From IMG/VR virus record IMGVR_UViG_3300025289_000134, positions 1 through 21,927 of that record: a stretch of DNA of 21,927 nt. One strand, 5' to 3'. Shown here in pieces: positions 13,302 through 20,124 of this stretch (position 1 is its first letter; every line of letters begins with the position of its first letter). The notes beneath the pieces were generated by a model, which was not told the DNA's origin, ran no database searches, and worked only from the letters and a program-made list of their open reading frames with translations. This stretch comes from a virus. Position numbers and translations under genes: made by a program.

Positions 13302-14951
13302 GTGACTGTAGCGTATCAAGCTGTAAGCCATGCCACAGGAACTGATGCCACTGGGGAGGGCTCATTCCCTGCAGGAGTGGCTAATGGGGATCTCCTCCTA
13401 GCCTTTGTCATTCATAACTCCACCTCAGCTACTATAACCAATGTACCAACTGGCTGGTCACTGGTTGAGGCAGATCCTAACCCAGCTGATTTTGCAACCT
13501 GGGTCTATAAAAAGAACTATGCCACTGGTGATTCGGCCCCCACGTGGACTTTTTCAGCTGCAGGTAACTGGGTTATTGATATTACTAGAGTAGATGGACA
13601 TGATTCATCAGACTCAACCCCAAATAGCTCTGGCCATGCTAATGCTTCATCTAATGCTATCAATGTAGGAAACATAACCCCTGGCTATACTAATATGCTA
13701 ATGATATGTCATGCCTCTGTTGATGCATCAGGAGGAGCTAGGACATGGACAGAAGATGCAAGTCTGACAGAGGTAACTGAGCAAACAGATAACCAGCTTC
13801 ATCGTGTGATTGCATGGGAGCTCCTAACTGGAACCTCATCAGTGAACAGAACTCTCACAGTCAGCGGTTCTGCTCAGGATATGGCTGGCTTCATGATCTT
13901 AGTCAAGCCAGCCCCTTCAGGAACCCAGTTCAACCAATCAGTATCAGGAGCTATAACCCCTGCGGGAGCTCTAGCCAAGAGGGCTGGCAAGATCCTAGCT
14001 GGAGGGCTATCGTTTGTAGGAGCTCTAGTCAAGAGGATCGAAAGGAGCTTAACAGGAGCCCTTTCATTCTCGGGAGCCCTTGTAAAAAGGAGCTCTAAGA
14101 GCTTTACAGCCACCCTAACCAGTGTTGGAACTCTCATAGGCTCTAAGGTATCCCTAAAATCCCTAGATGGCTCCCTGTCATTCCTAGGGGCACTAGGGAG
14201 GCTCCCTAACAAGAACCTAGCTGGATCCCTCTCCTCTAGCTCAACCCTACTGAAGCAAACTTCTAAAAATCTTGTTGGTGGGCTATCTTTTTCAGGTTTG
14301 CTGAGTTCCATTAGGCTGGTGGTAAAGATCCTGACAGGAGCCCTTTCATTCTCTGGATCGATCTCCCAGCAATCAGGGAAAGCTCTAGCTGGGATCCTCT
14401 CCTTTACAGGAGCCCTGAGCAAACGAACCTACAAGAGCTTTACAGGAACCCTGTCATTTTCTGGGATCGTGACTTCAGTCAGGGCAGTTCTAAAATCTTT
14501 GGTGGGAGCCCTTTCATTCACTGGATCCCTAACCTCCCAAAAGCTAGTCACCAAGATCTTGACAGGAGCTCTATCATTCACTGGAGATCTAGCCAAACGA
14601 ACCTCCAAGAGCTTTACAGGGGCTCTATCCTTCTCAGGGGCTCTAGCCTCTATTCGATCTATCCTGAAATCCTTGGGAGGCTCTGTTTCGTTTTCTGGAT
14701 CTCTGGATAGGCAGACTTCAAAGCTCCTAGAGGGAGGGCTATCATTTGTTGGGGGGCTCTCCAAAAGGATAGGCAAGATCCTAGCTGGGGCACTGAGCTT
14801 CATAGGGGATCTTACAAAGTTCCTGCCAGGTGGTGCTAGAATTGCTGAAATCAGGTTTGATTTTTCTAGCAGATCTGTGTCTGCCACCTCTATAACGAGA
14901 GCCCAGCAGTATAATTTTAGGGAGAGATCTACAACCTTTGTAGAGAGCTAA
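13302..14951 (+). CDS. Repeat-bearing virion protein (549 aa, sixteen 18/20-residue repeats)
   Basis: The gene starts at GTG after AAGGAGC. Residues 1-205 form a beta-rich domain (GDLLLAFVIHNS, VPTGWSLVE, TWTFSAAGNWVIDITRVDG), of a kind found on phage surface and tail proteins. Residues 210-507 are sixteen tandem units of 18 or 20 residues with consensus K-x-L-x-G-x-L-S-F-x-G-x-L followed by a basic turn (often KR). The last 42 residues are a separate basic, Ser/Arg-rich end. Alternating hydrophobic and small residues suggest stacked beta strands, as in a solenoid or fibre, with lysines and arginines at the turns. It lies between capsid-associated and connector genes. A head fibre or decorating adhesin is the most likely role; this is inference. 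Confidence 0.75.
   Translation: MTVAYQAVSHATGTDATGEGSFPAGVANGDLLLAFVIHNSTSATITNVPTGWSLVEADPNPADFATWVYKKNYATGDSAPTWTFSAAGNWVIDITRVDGHDSSDSTPNSSGHANASSNAINVGNITPGYTNMLMICHASVDASGGARTWTEDASLTEVTEQTDNQLHRVIAWELLTGTSSVNRTLTVSGSAQDMAGFMILVKPAPSGTQFNQSVSGAITPAGALAKRAGKILAGGLSFVGALVKRIERSLTGALSFSGALVKRSSKSFTATLTSVGTLIGSKVSLKSLDGSLSFLGALGRLPNKNLAGSLSSSSTLLKQTSKNLVGGLSFSGLLSSIRLVVKILTGALSFSGSISQQSGKALAGILSFTGALSKRTYKSFTGTLSFSGIVTSVRAVLKSLVGALSFTGSLTSQKLVTKILTGALSFTGDLAKRTSKSFTGALSFSGALASIRSILKSLGGSVSFSGSLDRQTSKLLEGGLSFVGGLSKRIGKILAGALSFIGDLTKFLPGGARIAEIRFDFSSRSVSATSITRAQQYNFRERSTTFVES
13929..14822 (+). repeat. Sixteen tandem coding repeats of 54 or 60 bases
   Basis: Unit lengths in order are 18,18,18,20,18,18,20,18,18,20,20,18,20,18,18,18 residues. 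The 20-residue units carry two extra residues after the basic turn (for example TSVRA, ASIRS) and tend to begin with SF or NL after the lysine, which hints at higher-order duplication of two- and three-unit blocks. DNA words such as AAGAGCTTTACAG recur in several units, so the expansion is recent enough to be visible at the base level. Confidence 0.85.
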
Positions 14952-14966
14952 AGAGGAGCTATTTGG

Positions 14967-15281
14967 ATGAATGCGATTGTAGAGAAAACCACTTGCTATA
15001 TCACTGTTTCTTTTATGGACAAGCTAGGAGCTCCTGCCATCCCAACGGCTATAAATTACAGGTTGATTGATCTGGCAACTGGCACAGTAATCATCACCAC
15101 CACTGCATTTCCTACCCCAGCAGCTTCTATAGAATTGACACTGGGGATCCTAGCCAATACCCTCATCAAAGAGGAGAAACAGGCTGAAACAAGACGGCTG
15201 ATTGTTGAAGCTACCTATGGAACAGATGATGGGATAACTTCATTCCATGATTATCTGGTCAAGAACTCGGACAAGGTATAG
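14967..15281 (+). CDS. Small phage neck/structural protein (104 aa)
   Basis: The protein looks like a single beta-sandwich domain: VEKTTCYITVSFMDKLG, INYRLIDLATGT, TRRLIVEATYGT and a terminal HDYLVKN strand. Similar small proteins are often found directly before the head-tail connector gene in siphovirus genomes, as here, but without a firm function. GAGGAG precedes the ATG. The connector gene starts three bases after its stop. Confidence 0.6.
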   Translation: MNAIVEKTTCYITVSFMDKLGAPAIPTAINYRLIDLATGTVIITTTAFPTPAASIELTLGILANTLIKEEKQAETRRLIVEATYGTDDGITSFHDYLVKNSDKV

Positions 15282-15283
15282 CC

Positions 15284-15907
15284 ATGGCTCCTAAAAATTA
15301 TTGCACCCCTGATGATATAAAGATCCTCCTCCCTGATCAAGATTGGGGAGAGCAATACACCAATCTCCTGGGGATCTTGGTCGAAAGGGCTAGCCGTGCC
15401 ATTGATACCTTTTGCAGGAGAATGCCAGGAGCTTTTGCAGCTGATGTCGATAGCATTGAATACTTCTCAGGAGGAGGAGGGCTAGAGCTTTGGGTTGGAG
15501 AAATGGCAGCTGCCCCTACTACAGTACAGGTATCAGAGAATGGGGATCTCTCGAGCTACACAACCTGGGCAGCTACTGATTATCATACTTGGCCATGGAA
15601 TGCGATCCAAAGAGGAGAACCAATCAGGAGATTGGATATTGATAGGCTCTATGGAACTCGGGCGGTTTGGCCAGTCTATCCAAAGGCTATAAAGATCACC
15701 AGCAAATTTGGCTTCTCCCAAACCCCTCCTGAATCAATTACCATGGCATCGATAATTCAATCCACTCGCTGGTTCCATCGTGGAAAACAGGGCTTTGCAG
15801 ATACTGGAGTTATTATAGAGCTCAGTCAATTGCGGTTCACTAAGAAGCTGGATCCAGAAGTGGAGAGCCTCCTAGATGATGGTGGGTTCGTCAGAAAGGT
15901 TATATGA
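15284..15907 (+). CDS. Head-tail connector (gp6/gp15-type adaptor)
   Basis: The N-terminus (CTPDDIKILLPDQDW, then a helix with VERASRAIDTFCRRMPG) matches the usual layout of connector proteins that dock under the portal: a short helix pair, a beta insertion, then a C-terminal helix pair. The middle is beta-rich (VDSIEYFSGGGG ... VQVSENGD ... YPKAIKITSKFGF), and the end (SITMASIIQSTRWFHRGK ... LDPEVESLLDDG) forms the final helices. Its 207 residues fit this family. It lies directly upstream of the tail-completion genes, as in HK97-like phages. Confidence 0.8.
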   Translation: MAPKNYCTPDDIKILLPDQDWGEQYTNLLGILVERASRAIDTFCRRMPGAFAADVDSIEYFSGGGGLELWVGEMAAAPTTVQVSENGDLSSYTTWAATDYHTWPWNAIQRGEPIRRLDIDRLYGTRAVWPVYPKAIKITSKFGFSQTPPESITMASIIQSTRWFHRGKQGFADTGVIIELSQLRFTKKLDPEVESLLDDGGFVRKVI

Positions 15908-15908
15908 C

Positions 15909-16301
15909 ATGGGATTGCATGAGACTATTATTGCCCTCCAAACTTTAGTTAGAACTGTTCAGGGTATAAAGTATGCCCCTGAAGTTCTCGTGGATAGTGC
16001 CCAGCAATTTCCATTTGCCATCTCATATCCTAGAGTAGGAACTATTGAGATCAATGCTGGCTGGACAAAAAAGCTATCAACCATCTTTTTGGAGGTGCAC
16101 TGTAGTAAGTCACTGACTGAAAAGATCCTACTCGAGTCAGTGCCCTACCTCGAGAAAATAGCTGCAATCCTACAGAATAACCCTACCCTGAATGGCACGA
16201 TCTCGAATATCACTGACATCAAGTGGGAGTTTGGCAAGATGACTTATGCTACTATTGAAACAATCGGCTATCGCTTTGAAATTGGTATAAAGGATCTATA
16301 G
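15909..16301 (+). CDS. Probable tail completion/terminator protein (130 aa)
   Basis: Size, position between connector and tail tube, and an alpha/beta layout fit a tail terminator, which caps the tube and joins it to the head. There is a helix at the start (GLHETIIALQTLVRTVQG), strands around FPFAISYPRVG and KLSTIFLEVHC, a long helix (SLTEKILLESVPYLEKIAAIL), and final strands (TYATIETIGYRFEIGI). The ATG at 15909 is chosen: AAAGG lies about ten bases upstream, and the earlier in-frame ATG at 15876 would add 11 residues encoded inside the connector gene. Confidence 0.6.
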   Translation: MGLHETIIALQTLVRTVQGIKYAPEVLVDSAQQFPFAISYPRVGTIEINAGWTKKLSTIFLEVHCSKSLTEKILLESVPYLEKIAAILQNNPTLNGTISNITDIKWEFGKMTYATIETIGYRFEIGIKDL

Positions 16302-16311
16302 AGGAGGAGCT

Positions 16312-16512
16312 ATGGAAAAGCTAGGTTTGAAATGGGTTGGAGAGGGGTTCCTGTTCGGGATCCCTGCGAGAGATCTAACTGCCGATGAGGTGAAATTCTT
16401 TGGCAAAGAGAAGCTGCTGGAAAGTGGCTTGTATGTTGAGTTCACTCAAGAAAAATCCGAGCTAGAGGCTCACCCGAACAAGAGCCTAACTCCAAAATCT
16501 GAAAACAAGTGA
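16312..16512 (+). CDS. Small hypothetical neck/tail protein (66 aa)
   Basis: A GAGGAGGAG ribosome binding site lies immediately before the ATG. The protein has a clear core, GFLFGIPARDLTADEV, followed by a helix and GLYVEF, then a charged, disordered-looking tail of about 20 residues. Short proteins with a similar GIPARDLT-type core occur next to tail-tube genes in other phages as far as I recall. The role is unknown; it may be a small accessory of the neck. Confidence 0.6.
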   Translation: MEKLGLKWVGEGFLFGIPARDLTADEVKFFGKEKLLESGLYVEFTQEKSELEAHPNKSLTPKSENK

Positions 16513-16520
16513 GGTGAGAT

Positions 16521-17519
16521 ATGCCTGGTATAAAATCTTTGCGCAAGATCCAACTGGGGAGAGAAGTCACTGCGGGCACCGCTGTAGTGGCTACCACGAT
16601 GTGGCGAGGGATTGGAACTCTCGAAAACCTCTTGGAGGTGAAAATCTCTGATGAGGATGTCGGCTACATCAGTGGGCTAGATCGAACCTCCATCCCCAAG
16701 AAGTTTGCAGGTATCACGTTTGATTCCATCGAGGCTAGTTTTGAACAGCTCCTCCATATTTTTGAAGCTGGCATCAAAACTGTAACCCCTACTGCTGATG
16801 GAGTAGGAACTGGGAAAATCTATACCTATGACTTTCCTACCACAGCCATCAATGCCCTGAAAACCTACACCATTGAGGGAGGGGATAACCAGCAAGCTCA
16901 AGAGATGGAGTATTCTTTTGTAGAGGCATTCGAGCTCTCGGGAAAGGCTGGGGAGAATTTGATGGTGTCGGGAGATTGGAAAGGCAGGCAGCTGACCAAT
17001 ACTACCTTCACCCCAGCCGTTGCAGTTCCTACTCTGGATGATATTCTTTTCAGCAAGGGAAAGTTATACATTGAAGCTATCGGTGGAACTTGGGGCACTA
17101 CCCAGAAATCAAATACCCTCCTCGAGGCTTCTCTAAAAGTGAAAACAGGGCTGATAGCCAAATGGACTGCTGATGGCCAGATCTATTTCAGCTTCAATAA
17201 AATGACCAAGCCTGAGATAACCTTGGAAGTCAAGCTGGAGTATGACGGCACGGCTATTGCAGAGATTGCCAACTGGGAGGCTCAAACTCCTAGATTGATC
17301 CAGCTGAAGTTTGAAGGATCTGCCCTGACCACCCCTGGCACAGCTTATAGCTTCAGAACCCTGCTCATCAATCTAGCTGGAAAGTGGGATAAGTTCAGCA
17401 AGATTGATGAAGATGATGGCAACGATATTGTGACAGGAACCTTTAGGGCTCGTTACAATGCGACAGCCTCTAAGTTTGCGCAGATCATTGACGTTTGCGA
17501 ACTGGCAACAGTTCCATAA
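16521..17519 (+). CDS. Major tail (tube) protein
   Basis: The protein would polymerise into the tail tube through which DNA travels. It is beta-rich throughout, with LGREVTAGTAVVATTMWRG at the start, FDSIEASFEQLLHIFE, KTYTIEGGDNQQAQEMEYSFV, ELSGKAGENLMVSGDW and a final INLAGKWDKF strand. This layout is common to tube proteins of siphoviruses with long two-part chains. The 332-residue length is within the family range. The gene lies directly upstream of the tail chaperone/tape-measure block. GAGGTGA (16511-16517) overlaps the previous stop. Confidence 0.8.
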   Translation: MPGIKSLRKIQLGREVTAGTAVVATTMWRGIGTLENLLEVKISDEDVGYISGLDRTSIPKKFAGITFDSIEASFEQLLHIFEAGIKTVTPTADGVGTGKIYTYDFPTTAINALKTYTIEGGDNQQAQEMEYSFVEAFELSGKAGENLMVSGDWKGRQLTNTTFTPAVAVPTLDDILFSKGKLYIEAIGGTWGTTQKSNTLLEASLKVKTGLIAKWTADGQIYFSFNKMTKPEITLEVKLEYDGTAIAEIANWEAQTPRLIQLKFEGSALTTPGTAYSFRTLLINLAGKWDKFSKIDEDDGNDIVTGTFRARYNATASKFAQIIDVCELATVP

Positions 17520-17546
17520 AGATCCTAGGAGGAGATAGGAGGAGAA

Positions 17547-17717
17547 ATGTTACTCGAGCTGATAATTATCCTTGTTGTAGTCGTGCTATGCGTATGGCTA
17601 CTGGATAGGTATGTCATACCCTTGCTACCTTCACCTCTCGGGAGAGTGATTCTTGCCCTGATAGTCATCGCAATCGTCATTTTCCTACTGAACAAATACA
17701 TTGGACTAGGGCTATAA
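17547..17717 (+). CDS. Small membrane protein with two predicted spans (56 aa)
   Basis: Too short for most gene finders but well supported. An exact tandem duplication of TAGGAGGAGA (17526-17535 and 17536-17545) gives it a doubled ribosome binding site directly before the ATG, and it fills the gap between tail tube and chaperone genes. Residues about 3-19 and 33-48 are very hydrophobic (LIIILVVVVL; VILALIVIAIVIFLL), with DRYVIPLLPSPLGR in between and a short NKYIGLGL end. Two spans and this size fit a holin-like or membrane-anchoring protein, but holins are not normally placed here. No function can be assigned from sequence. Confidence 0.75.
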   Translation: MLLELIIILVVVVLCVWLLDRYVIPLLPSPLGRVILALIVIAIVIFLLNKYIGLGL

Positions 17718-17732
17718 AGGAGAAAAAAAGAA

Positions 17733-18005
17733 ATGGGAAACACCTACAAAATATTAGTGACTACAGAAGACATCAAAGAGAATGTCACAGTGGATGAATA
17801 CCTAGACTTGTTGGACAATAAGGCTAGGACACTGGTTGAGGTTCTGTCTCGTTTTCTGTCCACAGAAGAGGGGGCAAGGATCCCCTATGATGAGGCTAGA
17901 AAAATTATGGGAGGCTTGCCCCTCCAAAAGTTGAATGATCTAGCTGGAGAGCTCCTCACCTCCCTAGATGGCGGTGCTGCAAATTTTCAGAAAGGAAATG
18001 GCTAA
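17733..18005 (+). CDS. Tail assembly chaperone, short form (gpG-like, 90 aa)
   Basis: Located directly before the tape measure, this is the zero-frame product of the chaperone pair known from lambda G/GT. It coats the tape measure during assembly and is absent from the finished tail. The protein is helical and acidic (TTEDIKENVTVDEYLDLLDNK; LVEVLSRFLSTEEGARI). AAAGGAGA precedes the ATG. The -1 frameshift signal lies six codons before its stop, giving a longer second product. Confidence 0.8.
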   Translation: MGNTYKILVTTEDIKENVTVDEYLDLLDNKARTLVEVLSRFLSTEEGARIPYDEARKIMGGLPLQKLNDLAGELLTSLDGGAANFQKGNG

Positions 18006-18208
18006 GGCATGCACTCCTCCATGACATGCCAACGGCTCCTTGGTGGGTGCTCCTCCTAGAGGCAGCAGAGGATTGGGGGATCCCCCCATGGGATATAGCT
18101 GGCAGACCTGATGAAAAATTGCTCTGGCTTTTGCGCTACAAGATCTTCAAAAATCTTATAGGAGAGGCTAGGAGAAAAAGGAATGAGGAGCTCGAGGAGA
18201 AAAGCTAG
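17733..18208 (+). CDS. Tail assembly chaperone, frameshifted long form (gpGT-like, about 158 aa)
   Basis: If the ribosome slips back one base at 17981-17987, the first 85 residues are joined to 73 residues read in the -1 frame up to the stop at 18206-18208. That frame is open across the whole junction (SERKWLRHALLHDM...). The added part is tryptophan-rich (APWWVLLLEAAEDWGIPPWDI) and ends in a basic, charged helix, like T domains that bind the tape measure. The internal ATG at 18026 has no ribosome binding site, which supports frameshifting over independent initiation. The stop overlaps the tape-measure start. Confidence 0.8.
17981..17987 (+). other. Programmed -1 frameshift slippery heptamer
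   Basis: A AAT TTT in the zero frame (GCA AAT TTT CAG) fits the X XXY YYZ rule exactly, so both tRNAs can re-pair after slipping back one base. It is the only heptamer of this form in phase near the end of the short chaperone gene. Confidence 0.75.
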
Positions 18209-20124
18209 TGGCTGATAAGAATGTTGTAGAGATCCTAATAACTGCAAAGGATGAAGCCTCTAAGGTTATCAGTAACCTTGGAAAAGGTTTTGACACACTT
18301 GGCAGGATAGGGCTAGGGATAGCTGCTGCTGGTATTGGAGCAGTGACCACTGGCATCGGTCTAGCCATGGCAGAGGCAATGCAGGCAGAGGGAGTGGAGG
18401 CTCAGCTGAATGCAGTTCTCCAATCTACTGGAGGCATCGCTGGAGTGACGGCAGATGCTGCCAAAAATCTAGCTGAACAGCTACAAGGGGTTACAAAGTT
18501 CTCTGATGAGACAATCCTCTCTGGAGAAAACATCCTCCTAACTTTCACCAATATTGGAAAGGATGTTTTTCCAGATGCTACCAAGACAATGCTGGATATG
18601 TCTGCTGCCCTTGGACAGGATCTAAAGGGGAGTGCAATCCAGCTAGGAAAAGCCCTTCAGGATCCTATTCTAGGGGTTACAGCCCTGCGTAGGGTTGGCG
18701 TCAACTTCACTGAAGCTCAATCTGAAGTTATTGCCAAGATGGTAGAAACAGGAGATCTAGCTGGAGCTCAGGCTCTCATCCTAAAGGAGCTTCAAACTGA
18801 ATTTGGAGGATCCGCAGTAGCTGCAGGAGAGACATTAGGTGGCCAGCTAGAGATCCTCAAGAATAAACTTCTGGACACTGCTGAAGGGTTTGGCGTGAAG
18901 CTCATCCCTGTCGTGATGGACTTTTTCAAGAATGTAATAGAGCCTCATCTCCCTCAACTTATGGAGTTTGCTGAAAAGCTAGGGAACCTCGCAACGGCTC
19001 TATTCGATGCAGGACTGAACTCCACTGAAGCCAAGGAGGCTCTGGGAGCTATCTTTGGCCCAGAGATAGCTGGCAAGATTATTGAGATCGTTGATTGGTT
19101 CTCCAAGCTAGGGGATAAAATTGGGGAGATCGTGGACAAATATGTAAAGCCATTCGTGACTGAGCACTCCGAGGCATTCAAAGGGGCTCTAGTAGGGATA
19201 GGAGTGGTGCTAGCTGCAGCAACGATCATTACTGGCTTGGGAGCTATAGGCACTGCCCTAGGGGCTCTCGTCAGCCCTATAGGGATTATTATTCTAATAG
19301 CTGGAGCTCTAGGAGCTGCCTGGTCAACAAACTTCTTGGGGATCCGAGATGTCCTAACTGAGGTTTGGAACAACCTATATCCTCAGTTCCAAGCTATAGT
19401 AGAATGGCTTCAAGTCAATATACCTCTTGCGATCCAGACAGTGACAAACTTCTGGAACAATACCCTGATGCCAGCTATTCGAGCGGTATGGAACTTTATT
19501 CAAACTAGCCTGATGCCTCTTTTCGTGGCCATCTGGGATGTCCTTCAGGTAGGTGGAACCCTAGCAATAACCCTCCTAACTGGAGCTTGGAACAATGTCC
19601 TCCTCCCTGCCCTGACTTCTATTTGGAACTTTGTAAAGGATAAACTGAAGCCTATATTCGAGGCTCTGGAACCTATCATGACTACACTAAGGAACTCTGG
19701 CATCAACCCTTTGAAAACCGCATTCAATGGGGTTCGTGATGCGATCCAGTGGGTCACTGACAAGCTTCAATCCCTAGCAGATTGGCTGGGCAGAATCAAG
19801 ATCCCCAAGTGGGCTGAGAGGGCTTCTCCTAGCCCCTTTGAAATGACCTTCATCGGTGCTGATAAGGCTATAAAGGAGCTCGTTGGAAAGGAGCTGCCCC
19901 AGTTATCTTTTAGGCTAGGAGGGTTGGCCAACAATGAGTTCTTTGGGATGGGGGCTCGAGGAGGACAATCAATAGATAGCTCCTCCCGCAGTGCTACAGT
20001 TATCATTCAATCAGGGGCTATCGTTATCCAAGGAGGGGATGGCAAGGATAGCAGAGAGATAGCTGACAGCCTGATTGAGAAGTTAGGGATGCTAACTCGA
20101 GAGATCCAAATAGGAGTTGCCTAA
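18208..20124 (+). CDS. Tape measure protein
   Basis: The protein sets tail length and enters the cell envelope with the DNA. It starts at GTG, overlapping the preceding stop (TAGTG), after GAGGAGA. Typical features: a short strand and helix start (VVEILITAKDEASKVI), a hydrophobic glycine/alanine-rich helix at 34-54, and a helical region with LTFTNIGKDVFPDATKTMLDM and GVTALRRVGVNFTEAQ. A long hydrophobic block at 327-372 could form two membrane spans. Tryptophan-containing repeats of the FWNNTLMPAIRAVWNFI type follow (about 390-480). The C-terminal 140 residues are more globular. At 638 residues, and using the rule of roughly 0.15 nm per residue, the tail would be near 95 nm; this is an estimate. 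The next gene overlaps its stop by one base. Confidence 0.93.
   Translation: MADKNVVEILITAKDEASKVISNLGKGFDTLGRIGLGIAAAGIGAVTTGIGLAMAEAMQAEGVEAQLNAVLQSTGGIAGVTADAAKNLAEQLQGVTKFSDETILSGENILLTFTNIGKDVFPDATKTMLDMSAALGQDLKGSAIQLGKALQDPILGVTALRRVGVNFTEAQSEVIAKMVETGDLAGAQALILKELQTEFGGSAVAAGETLGGQLEILKNKLLDTAEGFGVKLIPVVMDFFKNVIEPHLPQLMEFAEKLGNLATALFDAGLNSTEAKEALGAIFGPEIAGKIIEIVDWFSKLGDKIGEIVDKYVKPFVTEHSEAFKGALVGIGVVLAAATIITGLGAIGTALGALVSPIGIIILIAGALGAAWSTNFLGIRDVLTEVWNNLYPQFQAIVEWLQVNIPLAIQTVTNFWNNTLMPAIRAVWNFIQTSLMPLFVAIWDVLQVGGTLAITLLTGAWNNVLLPALTSIWNFVKDKLKPIFEALEPIMTTLRNSGINPLKTAFNGVRDAIQWVTDKLQSLADWLGRIKIPKWAERASPSPFEMTFIGADKAIKELVGKELPQLSFRLGGLANNEFFGMGARGGQSIDSSSRSATVIIQSGAIVIQGGDGKDSREIADSLIEKLGMLTREIQIGVA

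Noticed and set aside
13874-14887. Long minus-strand open frames opposite the repeat region
   Set aside because: They are mirror images of the coding repeats: the repeated DNA keeps the opposite strand free of stops. There are no start signals and no non-coding support.
18026-18208. Independent 60-residue gene starting at ATG 18026
   Set aside because: No ribosome binding site lies upstream, and the frame is open back to a correctly phased slippery heptamer, so it is better read as the C-terminal part of a frameshift product.
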